A stretch of 64,000 nucleotides of DNA from Sphingomonas adhaesiva. Its GTDB lineage: Bacteria; Pseudomonadota; Alphaproteobacteria; Sphingomonadales; Sphingomonadaceae. The notes under the pieces were generated by a model, which worked only from the letters and a program-made list of their open reading frames with translations, ran no database searches and was not told where the DNA came from. A program made the translations under genes and the position numbers. The stretch lies in contig NZ_JAQIJT010000001.1 in NCBI RefSeq assembly GCF_036946125.1, forward strand, positions 1,140,501 to 1,204,500, read 5' to 3'. Below, in pieces: positions 33,063-42,755 of the stretch. The first letter of the stretch is position 1; every line of letters starts with the position of its first letter.

Positions 33063-34774
33063 CGACGCTGGTCGCCCGTCCGCTTCGCAACCATCGCACG
33101 GGCGAACAGCGTCAGCAGGTGCTGGCGACGCAGCATCTGCGCCTGATGGTGGTGATGCTGCTGTTCGCGGCCGGCGTGCTGGTCGTGCTGTTGCGGCTGG
33201 TGCAGCTGGGCATCACCGAGGGCGACGACCGCGACAGCCGTGTCGCGATGACCGCCCCGCGCGGCGACATCGTCGACCGCAACGGATCGCCGCTGGCGCG
33301 CACGATCGATGCCTGGACGATCGGCGTCCATCCCAAGAAGCTGATCGGCGACCCGGCCGAGATCGCGCAGAAGCTGGCCGACCTGATGCCCGACAAGGGC
33401 GATCAGCCGTGGTTCTACGCGCAGATCACGAAACCCGTCAGCTTCACCTACCTGAACCGCCGCGCCAGTCCCGCGCTGGTCGAGGCGGTGAACGCGATCG
33501 GCGAGCCCGGCATCGTGTTCGAGCGCGAGACGCAGCGGCTGTACCCGCAGTCGACGATGGCGGCGCACGTGCTGGGCTTCATCAGCGGCAACCACGGCAT
33601 GAGCGGGATCGAGCGCGCGCTCGACGACCGCCTGTCGCAGGCGGCGGCCACCGGGCAGCCGGTGGCGCTGTCGATCGATTCGCGCGTGCAGGCGGCGATG
33701 GAGAGCGAACTGGGCCGCGCCATGACGACCTTCTCCGCGCGCGGCGGCGGGGGGATCGTGCTGGACGTCCACACCGGCGAGGTGCTCGCCATGGTGTCGC
33801 TGCCAACGTTCAACCCCAATCGCGTCGGGATGGCGGGCAGCGAGCAGCTGCGCAACATCACCACGCAAAGCGTGTTCGAACTGGGATCGACCTTCAAGCC
33901 GATCACGATGGCGGCGGCGATCGACAATGGCGTCGTCACCTCGATGGAGCGGCGCTTCGACGCGACGCACCCGCTGCAGGTCGGCCGCTTCACGATCCAC
34001 GACGAGCGCGGCGATCCCAAACGCTGGCTGAACATGGCGGAGACGCTGATCTACTCGTCCAACGTCGCCACCGCGCGCGTCGCGGACGAGGTCGGCCCGC
34101 AGCGGATGCAGGCGATGTTCCGCAAGCTGGGCTTCGACACCCGCCCGGACATCGAACTGCGCGAGAAGGGGCGCCCGCTGTGGCCCGGCTTCTGGGCGCG
34201 GACGACGACGATGACGACCGCCTACGGCCACGGCATCGCGGTGACGCCGCTGCATCTGGCGAACGCCTATGCCGCGCTGGTCAACGGCGGCACCTGGCGC
34301 CCGGCGACGCTGCTGAAGGTGCAGCCGGGGCATGAGGCGGCCGGGCGCCGCGTCATCAGCGAGGCGACGAGCCTGCGGATGCGCCAGATGCTGCGGCTGA
34401 TCGTGATGCGCGGCACCGGGCGCAAGGGCGACGCGCCCGGCTACCGCGTCGGCGGCAAGACCGGCACCGCGGAGGCGGCGGTCGCGGGCGGTTACGACCG
34501 CTCGCGCAACGTCGCGACCTTCGCGGCGGCTTTCCCGATGGACGCGCCGCGCTATGTCGTGCTGGCCATGCTCGATTCGCCGCTCGGCACGAAGGAGACC
34601 TTCGGGTGGAAGACCGCCGCCTGGAACGCCGCGCCCGTCGTCGGCCGCACGATCGCGCGCGTCGGCGCGATCCTGGGCGTGATGCCCGACGATCACCGCG
34701 ACATCGACGTGTCGGACATCCTGCCGACCCTGTGGCAGGATCCCGACCAGGCACCCAAGAGCGGCGGGCAGTGA
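33059..34774 (+). CDS. ftsI: Peptidoglycan D,D-transpeptidase FtsI (PBP3)
   Basis: A 571-residue septal transpeptidase. One N-terminal membrane helix (about 30-52) is followed by the PBP dimerisation domain (APRGDIVDRNGSPLAR) and the penicillin-binding domain with the active-site motif STFK (ELGSTFKPIT), SSN (YSSNVA) and KTG (GGKTGTAE). GTG at 33059 overlaps the ftsL stop (GTGA). All catalytic motifs are intact. Confidence 0.97.
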   Translation: MTTLVARPLRNHRTGEQRQQVLATQHLRLMVVMLLFAAGVLVVLLRLVQLGITEGDDRDSRVAMTAPRGDIVDRNGSPLARTIDAWTIGVHPKKLIGDPAEIAQKLADLMPDKGDQPWFYAQITKPVSFTYLNRRASPALVEAVNAIGEPGIVFERETQRLYPQSTMAAHVLGFISGNHGMSGIERALDDRLSQAAATGQPVALSIDSRVQAAMESELGRAMTTFSARGGGGIVLDVHTGEVLAMVSLPTFNPNRVGMAGSEQLRNITTQSVFELGSTFKPITMAAAIDNGVVTSMERRFDATHPLQVGRFTIHDERGDPKRWLNMAETLIYSSNVATARVADEVGPQRMQAMFRKLGFDTRPDIELREKGRPLWPGFWARTTTMTTAYGHGIAVTPLHLANAYAALVNGGTWRPATLLKVQPGHEAAGRRVISEATSLRMRQMLRLIVMRGTGRKGDAPGYRVGGKTGTAEAAVAGGYDRSRNVATFAAAFPMDAPRYVVLAMLDSPLGTKETFGWKTAAWNAAPVVGRTIARVGAILGVMPDDHRDIDVSDILPTLWQDPDQAPKSGGQ

Positions 34775-34781
34775 TGGCGCG

Positions 34782-36221
34782 ATGAAGCTGGAGCAGCTCT
34801 TTCCCGGTAGCGGCCCCGATGCCGGCAGCGCCGCGGTGACCGGCTTCGCGATCGATCATCGCAAGGTCGCGCCGGGCACGATCTTCGGCGCGTTCGAGGG
34901 CGCACGGGTCAATGGCGAGGACTTCATCCCCGCCGCGATCGAGGCGGGCGCGATCGCGGTGGTGGCGCGTCCCGAGGCGCGGGTCGAGGGCGCGGTGCAT
35001 ATCGCCGACCACAACCCGCGCGAGTGCCTGGCGCGGCTGGCGGCTAGGTTCTTCGCGCCGTTCCCGCCGGTCGCGGTCGCGGTGACGGGCACCAACGGCA
35101 AGACCTCCACGGTCGAGATGACCCGCCAGCTGTGGCGGATGCAGGGACATCACGCCGCCTCGATCGGGACGCTGGGCGTGACGACCGCGGATGAACGGGT
35201 GACGACGGGGCTGACCACGCCGGATGTGGTCACTTTCCTGTCCAATGTCGCGGGTCTGGCGCGCGAGGGGGTGACGCATCTGGCGTTCGAGGCGTCGAGC
35301 CATGGGCTGAGCCAGTATCGTACCGAGGGGCTGCCGGTGCGGGCGGCGGCGTTCACGAACCTGAGCCGCGATCACCTCGACTATCATGGCGACATGGCGG
35401 CCTATTTCACCGCCAAGCTGCGGCTGTTCGCGCAGGTGCTGGACGCGGACGGCGTCGCGGTGGTCTGGCGCGACGATGCGCAGTCCGAGCGGGTGATCGA
35501 CATCGCGCGCGAGCGCGGCAACCGCATCGTGAGCGTCGGCGAGCATGGCGACGACCTGCGCCTGATCGCGCGCGAGCTGACGCTGCTGGGGCAGGGGCTG
35601 ACCATCCAGGCCGGGGGTACGGAGCACCGCGTCGCCCTTCCGCTGATCGGCGCGTATCAGGCGGCCAATGCGCTGGTGGCGGCGGGGCTGGTGATCGCGA
35701 CCGGCGGCGACGTGGCGACGACGATCGCGGGGCTGGCGCGGTTGCAGCCGGTCCGCGGGCGGTTGGAACGCGCCGCGATCGCGGCGTCGGGCGCACCCGT
35801 CTATGTCGATTACGCGCACACGCCCGACGCGCTGGAGGCGGCGTGCGCGGCGCTGCGCCCGCATGTCGGCCAGCGCGAGGGGGGGCGCCTGATCCTCGTC
35901 TTCGGCGCCGGCGGCGACCGCGACGCGGGGAAGCGGGCGCCGATGGGGCAGGCGGCGGCGGCGTGCGCCGACGTGGCGATCGTCACCGACGACAACCCCC
36001 GTTCCGAGGATCCGGCAGCGATCCGCGCCGCGGTGCTGGAAGGCGCGCCCGACGCGCGCGAGATCGGCGACCGGCGCGCCGCCATCGCCGCGGCGGTGGC
36101 GGAGGCCGGGGCGGGCGATATCGTGCTGATCGCGGGCAAGGGGCACGAACAGGGCCAGATCGTGGGCGACCTGGTGCTGCCGTTCGACGACGTGAGCGTG
36201 GCGCGGGAGGTGGCGGCGTGA
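34782..36221 (+). CDS. murE: UDP-MurNAc-L-Ala-D-Glu--2,6-diaminopimelate ligase
   Basis: A 479-residue cytoplasmic Mur ligase adding the third stem-peptide residue. The ATP loop is VTGTNGKTSTVEM near residue 105. The signature DNPRSEDP shows meso-diaminopimelate specificity. The region FEASSHGLSQYR and the C-terminal KGHEQGQ complete the fold. ATG at 34782 is 7 bases after the ftsI stop. A 250-bp repeat separates it from murF. Confidence 0.97.
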   Translation: MKLEQLFPGSGPDAGSAAVTGFAIDHRKVAPGTIFGAFEGARVNGEDFIPAAIEAGAIAVVARPEARVEGAVHIADHNPRECLARLAARFFAPFPPVAVAVTGTNGKTSTVEMTRQLWRMQGHHAASIGTLGVTTADERVTTGLTTPDVVTFLSNVAGLAREGVTHLAFEASSHGLSQYRTEGLPVRAAAFTNLSRDHLDYHGDMAAYFTAKLRLFAQVLDADGVAVVWRDDAQSERVIDIARERGNRIVSVGEHGDDLRLIARELTLLGQGLTIQAGGTEHRVALPLIGAYQAANALVAAGLVIATGGDVATTIAGLARLQPVRGRLERAAIAASGAPVYVDYAHTPDALEAACAALRPHVGQREGGRLILVFGAGGDRDAGKRAPMGQAAAACADVAIVTDDNPRSEDPAAIRAAVLEGAPDAREIGDRRAAIAAAVAEAGAGDIVLIAGKGHEQGQIVGDLVLPFDDVSVAREVAA

Positions 36222-36243
36222 TCCCATCGCCGTCCCCGACGCC

Positions 36244-36493
36244 TTCCCCGGCGAAGGCGGGACCTTTGCAAAAGTCTCCACCGTGTTCCTGCGAAGGCCG
36301 GAGCACAGGGTCAGGCAAAACAACGCTTGTAGGGGCCAGTAACCCTGTGCTCCTGCCTGCGCAGGAGCACAGCCGGTACGCGGCGCTGTCGAAGCCATTT
36401 TGCAACGGTCCCGCGAAGGCCGGGGTCCCGTCGCGGCGCGAGCCGTGGCAGACGCGGGCCGCTCCCACCTGGGCCCCGGCCTTCGCCGGGGAA
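36244..36493 (+). repeat. Nested 250-bp palindromic element, copy 2 (murE/murF)
   Basis: Three pairs of arms are nested. Outer: 36244-36258 with 36479-36493 (perfect 15 bp, TTCCCCGGCGAAGGC). Middle: TTGCAAAA (36266-36273) with TTTTGCAA (36398-36405). Inner: 36284-36311 with 36342-36369 (about 24 of 28). The spacer carries CAAAACAACGCTT. It lies wholly within the murE-murF gap, so it would be transcribed in the dcw mRNA as a long hairpin. Confidence 0.88.
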
Positions 36494-36513
36494 CAGGTTC
36501 GGGGAGGGACGCT

Positions 36514-37884
36514 GTGAGCCTGTGGACCGCTACCGAGATCGCTGCGGCCACGGGCGGCACCGCGTCCGCCGACTTCGCGGTCGACGGCGTCGCGTTCGAC
36601 TCGCGCGAGGTCGGCGCCGGCGACCTGTTCGTCGCGCTGACGGGCGAGAGCACCGACGGGCACCGCTTCCTGGATCAGGCGTTCGCGCAGGGTGCGGGCG
36701 GCGCGATCCTGTCGCAGGGGGCGGCGCATCCGCACGTCCGCGTCGCGGATACGTTCGCCGCGCTGGAGGACCTGGCCCGCGCCGCGCGCGCGCGGATGGC
36801 GGGCAAGGTGATCGGGGTCACCGGATCGGTCGGCAAGACCTCCACCAAGGAAGCGCTGTACGCCGCGGTCAATCGCTCGCCGGCGGTGCGCGCGCATCGC
36901 TCGGTCAAGAGCTACAACAACCACACCGGCGTGCCGCTCAGTCTCGCGCGGATGCCCGCGAAGACGGACGTCGCGGTGCTGGAAATGGGGATGAACCACC
37001 CCGGCGAGCTGGCGCATCTGACCACGCTGGTGCGCCCGCATGTCGCGATCGTGACCGCGATCGCACCGGCGCATACCGAATTCTTCCCCGACGAAAGCGC
37101 GATCGCGGACGCCAAGGGCGAAATATTTCGCGGGCTGGAGCCCGGCGGGGTGGCGATCGTGCCCTACGACAGCCCGCATCGCGACCGATTGATCGCCGCG
37201 GCGCAGCCTCATGCGGCACGGATCGTGACCTTCGGGCTGGAAAAGGGCGCGGATGTCCACCCGATCGAGCAGGCGCGGGCGCCCTCGGGCGGCACGTTCG
37301 TCACCGCACGCGTCGGCGAGCGCGAGCTGAGCATGACGGTCGCACTGCCCGGCGCGCACTGGGTGTCGAACGCGCTGGCGGTGCTGGCCGCGGTGCAGGC
37401 GGTCGACGGCGATCTGGCGCTGGCCGGGCTGGCGCTGGCGGAGCTGGGCGGGCTGCCCGGGCGCGGCGCACGGATCGACATCGACGTGGCCGGCGGCACC
37501 GCGACCGTCATCGACGAGAGCTACAACGCCAACCCCGCGTCGATGCGCGCGACGCTGGCGGTGCTGGGGCACGCGCCCGGCCGCCATGTCGCGGTGCTGG
37601 GCGAGATGCGCGAACTGGGCGAGCGGTCGGCGGGGTATCACGCCGGTCTGGCCGATCCGGTCGCGGCGGCACGCGTCGAAACGGCCGTCCTCGTCGGCGA
37701 AGCGATGGCGCCGCTGGCGGCGGCGCTTGAGGGGCGCGTCGAATTCGTCCATGTCCCCGACGCCGCGCAGGCGCTGGATCGGGCACGCAACCTGATCCGC
37801 CCGGGTGACGTGGTTCTCGTAAAGGGATCGAACGGGGTGGGGCTGGCGCGGCTGGTGGCCGGCCTCTCTGGCGGGATGAGCTGA
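36514..37884 (+). CDS. murF: UDP-MurNAc-tripeptide--D-alanyl-D-alanine ligase
   Basis: A 456-residue Mur ligase adding D-Ala-D-Ala. The ATP loop is GVTGSVGKTSTKEALY; other blocks are KSYNNHTGVPLSL and DESYNANPASMRA. GTG at 36514 is chosen because GGGAGG precedes it by 6 bases; sequence upstream belongs to the repeat. mraY follows after one base. Confidence 0.96.
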   Translation: MSLWTATEIAAATGGTASADFAVDGVAFDSREVGAGDLFVALTGESTDGHRFLDQAFAQGAGGAILSQGAAHPHVRVADTFAALEDLARAARARMAGKVIGVTGSVGKTSTKEALYAAVNRSPAVRAHRSVKSYNNHTGVPLSLARMPAKTDVAVLEMGMNHPGELAHLTTLVRPHVAIVTAIAPAHTEFFPDESAIADAKGEIFRGLEPGGVAIVPYDSPHRDRLIAAAQPHAARIVTFGLEKGADVHPIEQARAPSGGTFVTARVGERELSMTVALPGAHWVSNALAVLAAVQAVDGDLALAGLALAELGGLPGRGARIDIDVAGGTATVIDESYNANPASMRATLAVLGHAPGRHVAVLGEMRELGERSAGYHAGLADPVAAARVETAVLVGEAMAPLAAALEGRVEFVHVPDAAQALDRARNLIRPGDVVLVKGSNGVGLARLVAGLSGGMS

Positions 37885-37885
37885 C

Positions 37886-38956
37886 GTGTTATTCTGGATC
37901 GCCGAACAGCTGGGATTTCCCGGCGCGCTGAACCTGATCCGCTACCAGTCCTTCCGGACCGGATCGGCGGTGGCGACCGCGCTGCTGATCGGCCTCATCA
38001 TCGGGCCGAAGTTCATCGGCTGGCTGCGCGTGCGACAGGGCAAGGGGCAGCCGATCCGCGCCGACGGGCCGCAGACCCACCTCGCCAAGCGCGGCACGCC
38101 GACGATGGGCGGGCTGATGATCCTGACCTCGCTGTCGCTGTCGATCCTGATCTGGATGGACCTGCGCAACCCGTTCGTCTGGGCGTGCCTGTTCGTCACG
38201 CTGGGGTTCGGCGCGATCGGGTTCCTCGACGATTACGACAAGGTGCGCAAGGCGAGCACCGCGGGCGTGTCGGGCAAGGTGCGGCTGCTGCTGGAATTCG
38301 CCATCGCGGCGGTCGCGGCGTGGATCGTCATGCAGGAGAACGGCACCGCGCTCTATCTGCCGTTCACCAACCGCTATTTCATCGACCTCGGCTACGCCTA
38401 TCCGCTGTTCGCCGCCTTCGTGATCGTGGCGTTCGGCAATGCGGTGAACCTGACCGACGGTCTGGACGGTCTGGCGACGATGCCGGTCATCATCGCGGCG
38501 GTGGCGCTGATGATTATCGCCTACCTGGCGGGCAACGTGAAGTTCGCCGATTACCTGGGCATCCCGCACGTCGCGCGCGCGGGCGAGCTGGCGATCTTCT
38601 GCGGCGCGGTCATCGGCGCCGGACTGGCGTTCCTGTGGTACAATGCGCCCCCGGCGGCGGTGTTCATGGGCGATACCGGGAGCCTGGCGCTGGGCGGCGC
38701 GCTGGGCACGATCGCGGTGGTCGCGCATCACGAGATCGTGCTGGGGATCATCGGCGGGCTGTTCGTGGTCGAGGCGCTGTCGGTCATCATCCAGGTGTTC
38801 TGGTACAAGCGCACCGGCAAGCGCATCTTCCGCATGGCGCCGATCCACCACCATTTCGAGCAGCTGGGCTGGAGCGAGCCGACCGTCGTGATCCGCTTCT
38901 GGATCATCGCGCTGGTGCTGGCGCTGGCGGGCCTCAGCACGTTGAAGCTGCGGTGA
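37886..38956 (+). CDS. mraY: Phospho-N-acetylmuramoyl-pentapeptide transferase MraY
   Basis: A 356-residue inner-membrane enzyme with about ten helices that makes lipid I. Signatures: KRGTPTMGGLMI, GFLDDYDK, NAVNLTDGLDGLA (catalytic Asp region), FMGDTGSLALGG, and the histidine cluster APIHHHFEQLGW. GTG at 37886 lies one base after murF; the stop overlaps the murD start. Confidence 0.97.
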   Translation: MLFWIAEQLGFPGALNLIRYQSFRTGSAVATALLIGLIIGPKFIGWLRVRQGKGQPIRADGPQTHLAKRGTPTMGGLMILTSLSLSILIWMDLRNPFVWACLFVTLGFGAIGFLDDYDKVRKASTAGVSGKVRLLLEFAIAAVAAWIVMQENGTALYLPFTNRYFIDLGYAYPLFAAFVIVAFGNAVNLTDGLDGLATMPVIIAAVALMIIAYLAGNVKFADYLGIPHVARAGELAIFCGAVIGAGLAFLWYNAPPAAVFMGDTGSLALGGALGTIAVVAHHEIVLGIIGGLFVVEALSVIIQVFWYKRTGKRIFRMAPIHHHFEQLGWSEPTVVIRFWIIALVLALAGLSTLKLR

Positions 38957-40362
38957 TCGTCGCGCGCGCCTGGGCGGGCAGGCATTATGCCGTGCTGGGG
39001 CTGGCGCGCTCCGGCGCGGCGACCGTGCGCGCGCTGCTGGCGGGCGGCGCGCGGGTGATGGCGTGGGATACGGACGAGGCGAAGCGGGCGGCGATCCTCC
39101 CCGAGCCCGCTCGGGGAGGGGGACCGGCGAAGCCGGTGGAGGGGCAGATGCGGGACGGTTCCGCATCCGCCCCTCCACCGTCGCTGCGCGACGGTCCCCC
39201 TCCCCAAGCAGAGCTTGGGGAGGATCTGGTCGTGGCCGATCTGGAGACGGTGGATCTCGCCGGGTTCGACGCGCTGGTCGTCTCGCCGGGGGTGCCGCTC
39301 AACCGCCACCCGCTGGCGGCGAAGGCGCGCGCGGCGGGGGTGCCGATCATCGGCGACATCGAACTGTTCGCGCAAGCCCGCGCCGACCTGCCGCCGCACC
39401 GCGTCGTCGGGATCACCGGCACCAACGGCAAGTCGACGACGACCGCGCTCGTCCATCACATGCTGGAGGCCGCGGGCATCCCGACGCGGATGGGCGGCAA
39501 TATCGGGTTGCCGATCCTGGCGCAGGAACCGCTGCCCGACGGTGGCGTCTACGTCCTGGAGCTGTCGAGCTACCAGATCGACCTGACGCGGTCGCTGGAC
39601 TGCGACGTTGCGGTGCTGCTCAACATCACGCCCGACCATCTCGACCGCTATGACGGCTTCGCGGGCTATGCCGCGTCCAAGGCGCGGCTGTTCGCGATGC
39701 AGGCACCCGATCATTGCGCGATCGTCGGCATCGGCGACGCGCCCTCCGCGGAGATCGCGCGCGACCTGTCGCGGACGCGCGGCGCGACGGTGGTCAGGAT
39801 CGCGCCGGGCGTCTGCATGGACCAGTCGCGCTGGCCGTCGTTGCAGGGGCCGCACAATGCGCAGAACGCGCTGGCCGCGCTGAACGTCGCGGAGGCGCTG
39901 GGCGTCCCGGGCGAGGCGATCGACCGCGCGCTGGAGACGTTTTCCGGACTGCCGCACCGGATGGAGCGCGTCGCGACGCTGGGCGGGGTCGCCTGGATCG
40001 ACGACAGCAAGGCGACCAATCCGGAGAGCACCGCCCCGGCGCTCGCCGCTTTCCCCCGCATCCACTGGATCGTCGGCGGGCGCGCGAAGGGCGACGACCT
40101 CGACGCGTGCATGCCGCATATCGGCCATGTGGTGCGCGCCTATACGATCGGCGAGGCGGGCGCGCGCTTCGCCGAGGTGCTGCGCCCGCATGTCCCGGTC
40201 GCCGAGGCGGAGACGCTGGAGCGCGCGGTGAAGATCGCGGCCCAGGAGGCGCAGCGCGGCGAGGTGGTGCTGCTGTCGCCGGCGGCGGCGTCATTCGACC
40301 AGTTTCGCGACTATGAGCATCGGGGCGCCGCCTTCCGCGCGGCGGTGGAGGCGCTGGCATGA
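38953..40362 (+). CDS. murD: UDP-MurNAc-L-alanine--D-glutamate ligase with in-frame insert
   Basis: A 469-residue Mur ligase adding D-Glu. The ATP loop is GITGTNGKSTTTALVHH; other blocks are ELSSYQIDLT, NITPDHLDRYDGF and DDSKATNPEST. GTG at 38953 overlaps the mraY stop (GTGA). The N-terminal domain is broken by 44 extra residues encoded by a palindromic repeat at 39094-39225, between DEAKRAA and DLVVADLETVDL. The frame is kept through the repeat and all catalytic motifs follow it, so the gene looks functional. Confidence 0.96.
   Translation: MIVARAWAGRHYAVLGLARSGAATVRALLAGGARVMAWDTDEAKRAAILPEPARGGGPAKPVEGQMRDGSASAPPPSLRDGPPPQAELGEDLVVADLETVDLAGFDALVVSPGVPLNRHPLAAKARAAGVPIIGDIELFAQARADLPPHRVVGITGTNGKSTTTALVHHMLEAAGIPTRMGGNIGLPILAQEPLPDGGVYVLELSSYQIDLTRSLDCDVAVLLNITPDHLDRYDGFAGYAASKARLFAMQAPDHCAIVGIGDAPSAEIARDLSRTRGATVVRIAPGVCMDQSRWPSLQGPHNAQNALAALNVAEALGVPGEAIDRALETFSGLPHRMERVATLGGVAWIDDSKATNPESTAPALAAFPRIHWIVGGRAKGDDLDACMPHIGHVVRAYTIGEAGARFAEVLRPHVPVAEAETLERAVKIAAQEAQRGEVVLLSPAAASFDQFRDYEHRGAAFRAAVEALA
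39094..39225 (+). repeat. 132-bp palindromic element inserted in frame in murD
   Basis: The ends ATCCTCCCC (39094-39102) and GGGGAGGAT (39217-39225) are exact complements. Long imperfect arms with GGGGGACCG and GGTGGAGGGGC cores pair with CGGTCCCCC and GCCCCTCCACC on the other side, around a centre near 39155. The length is 44 codons. The encoded residues are rich in Pro, Gly, Ala and Arg and differ from the rest of MurD. Confidence 0.9.
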
Positions 40363-41600
40363 CCGACACGCGCGCGCAGGGCGGCACGGGGGCAGGCACG
40401 GGGCTGGACCGCGGGCGGCTGAAGGGTCGCGGCGGGCGCGGCGATCCGTCGCCGCTGGGCACCTGGTTCTGGGACATCGACCGGGTGCTGCTGCTGCTGG
40501 CGCTGTTCCTCATCGCGATCGGGCTGCTGGCGGTCGCGGCGGGCTCCCCCGCGACCGCGGTGCGGTATTCCGGCGAGCATGTGAAGTTCACGCCGCTCCA
40601 CTATTTCTGGCGCCAGACGATCTGGGTCGCGGTGTCGTTGCCCGTGCTGTTCGGCGTGTCGATGCTCCCCGCCACGCTGGCGCGGCGGATGTCGCTGATC
40701 GGGGCGGCGGTGTGCATCGCGCTGCTGATGGTGACGCCGTTCGTCGGCGTGGTCGTCAACGGTGCGCGGCGCTGGGTGGGGTTCGGCTTCGCGCAGTTCC
40801 AGCCGTCCGAGTTCCTGAAGCCGTTCTTCGTCGTGACGGTCGCGTGGCTGCTGTCGTTCAAGTCGCGCGACGAAACGCTGCCGGTGACCGCGATCACCGC
40901 GGGGCTGACCGGGTTCGTCGCGCTGCTGCTGATGCTCCAGCCCGATTTCGGACAGACGGTGATCTTCTGCGTGATCTGGCTGGCGCTGGTCACGCTGGCG
41001 GGCACGCCGACGCGCGTCATCCTGGGCTTCCTGGCGATGGTGCCGGCCGCGATCGTGGCGGCGTATCTGTTCTACGGCACGGCGCGCGCGCGGATCGACG
41101 CGTTCCTCTTCCCCGGGGTCGAGGGCGAGGGCGCGGCGGACCATTTCCAGACCGATGCCGCGCACCGCACGCTGACCGCGGGCGGCTGGTTCGGCACGGG
41201 GCCGGGGGCGGGCACGGTCAAGTTCGGGCTGCCCGAGGCGCATACGGATTACATCTTCTCCGTCATCGGGGAGGAATTCGGGCTGCTGGCGTGCATGGTG
41301 ATCGGGCTCGTCTTCCTGGCGGTGGTGGTCCGGGTCTTCGTGAAGCTGCTGGACGAGCAGGACCCGTTCACGCTGCTGGCGGCATCAGGGCTGGCGGTGC
41401 AGTTCGGCGCGCAGGCGCTGGTGTCGATGGCGGTCAACACCGGCCTGGCGCCGTCGAAGGGGATGACGCTGCCGTTCATCAGCTATGGCGGGTCGTCGAT
41501 GATCGCGCTGTCGATCGGCATGGGCCTGTTGCTCGCCTTTACCCGGCGCAACCCGTTCCTGTTGCGCAGTCCCTATCTCAGCCGCTGGAACGCCGAATGA
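40359..41600 (+). CDS. ftsW: Septal peptidoglycan glycosyltransferase FtsW
   Basis: A 413-residue SEDS protein with about ten helices that polymerises septal glycan from lipid II together with FtsI. Signatures are GARRWVGFGFAQFQPSEFLK, QPDFGQT and the C-terminal FISYGGSSMIALSIGMGLLL. ATG at 40359 overlaps the murD stop, and the stop overlaps murG. Confidence 0.96.
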   Translation: MTDTRAQGGTGAGTGLDRGRLKGRGGRGDPSPLGTWFWDIDRVLLLLALFLIAIGLLAVAAGSPATAVRYSGEHVKFTPLHYFWRQTIWVAVSLPVLFGVSMLPATLARRMSLIGAAVCIALLMVTPFVGVVVNGARRWVGFGFAQFQPSEFLKPFFVVTVAWLLSFKSRDETLPVTAITAGLTGFVALLLMLQPDFGQTVIFCVIWLALVTLAGTPTRVILGFLAMVPAAIVAAYLFYGTARARIDAFLFPGVEGEGAADHFQTDAAHRTLTAGGWFGTGPGAGTVKFGLPEAHTDYIFSVIGEEFGLLACMVIGLVFLAVVVRVFVKLLDEQDPFTLLAASGLAVQFGAQALVSMAVNTGLAPSKGMTLPFISYGGSSMIALSIGMGLLLAFTRRNPFLLRSPYLSRWNAE

Positions 41601-42742
41601 CACGAGCCCGCCACTTCGTTCTGGCCGCCGGGGGGACCGGCGGGCACATGGTCCCCGCCGCGGCGCTGGCGGAGGAGCTGACGCGGCGCGGGCACCGCGT
41701 GGCCCTCGTCAGCGACGAACGCGGGGTGCGGTTTCCCGGCCTCTTTGAGGGCGTGCAGACGCATGTCATTCCGGCCGGACGGTTCGCGGGCGGGCCGGTC
41801 GGCTGGCTGAAGGCGGCGCGGCTGATGATGCAGGGGCGCGCCATGGCGGCGGAGCTGTATCGCACGTTCAGGCCCGCGGCGGTGATCGGGTTCGGCGGCT
41901 ATCCCGCCTATCCGGCGCTGTCGGCGGCGTTCGCGGCGGGCATCCGCACCGCGGTGCACGAGCAGAATGCGGTGCTGGGGCGCGTCAACCGCCTGGTCGC
42001 GCGCAAGGTCGATGCGATCGCCACCAGCTATGCCGCGACCGAGCGGCTCGCCCCGCGCTACGAGAACAAGGTCCATCTGATCGGCAATCCGGTGCGCGAC
42101 AGCGTGCTGGCGCTGCGGGCGAAGCCCTATCCGGCGCTGGATGAGGACGGCATCTTCCGCGTGCTGGTCACCGGCGGCAGCCAGGGGGCGAGCGTGCTGA
42201 GCAAGGTGGTGCCCGAGGGGCTGGCGATGCTGCCGGTCGCGTTCCGCCGCCGCCTGCAGGTGACGCATCAGGCGCGGATCGAGGACATCGACGCGGCGCG
42301 CGCGACCTATGCCAGGCTGGATATCGCCGCCGACCTGGCGACCTACCTGCCCGACCTGCCCGAGCAGCTGGGCTGGGCGCATCTGGTGATCGCGCGCGCG
42401 GGCGCGTCGACCATCTCGGAACTGACCGCGGCGGGGCGCCCCGCGATCCTGGTGCCGCTGCCGGGCGCCACAGACGACCACCAGACCGCGAATGCGCGCG
42501 ACATCACGAAGGCGGGCGGCGCGCGGACGATCCCGCAATCCGCCTTCACCCCCGGCGAGCTCGCCAAGCAGATGCAGAAGCTGGGGCTGGACCCGGAGGC
42601 GTTGCAGAATGCCGCCGGGCGCGCGCGGTCGTGCGGCGCGCCGAACGCGGCAAGCGACCTGGCCGATCTGGTCGAGAGCCTGGATGCGCCCACGGCCCAG
42701 GTACATGTCGGCGTCATCAAGCCGCGGGAGGCGTTTGCGTGA
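41597..42742 (+). CDS. murG: UDP-GlcNAc--MurNAc-pentapeptide-PP-undecaprenol GlcNAc transferase
   Basis: A 381-residue peripheral membrane GT-B enzyme that converts lipid I to lipid II. The N-terminal loop is AAGGTGGHMVPAAAL; further blocks are GFGGYPAYPAL, HEQNAVLGRVNRL, VTGGSQGASVL and RAGASTISELTAAGRPAILV. ATG at 41597 overlaps the ftsW stop (ATGA). murC begins 13 bases downstream. Confidence 0.96.
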   Translation: MTRARHFVLAAGGTGGHMVPAAALAEELTRRGHRVALVSDERGVRFPGLFEGVQTHVIPAGRFAGGPVGWLKAARLMMQGRAMAAELYRTFRPAAVIGFGGYPAYPALSAAFAAGIRTAVHEQNAVLGRVNRLVARKVDAIATSYAATERLAPRYENKVHLIGNPVRDSVLALRAKPYPALDEDGIFRVLVTGGSQGASVLSKVVPEGLAMLPVAFRRRLQVTHQARIEDIDAARATYARLDIAADLATYLPDLPEQLGWAHLVIARAGASTISELTAAGRPAILVPLPGATDDHQTANARDITKAGGARTIPQSAFTPGELAKQMQKLGLDPEALQNAAGRARSCGAPNAASDLADLVESLDAPTAQVHVGVIKPREAFA

Positions 42743-42755
42743 AGGGGTTTGGCGC

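Noticed and set aside
36222..36513. N-terminal extension of murF, or a small gene between murE and murF
   Set aside because: The sequence is a nested palindrome, and a well-placed GTG with GGGAGG at 36514 gives the normal MurF length.
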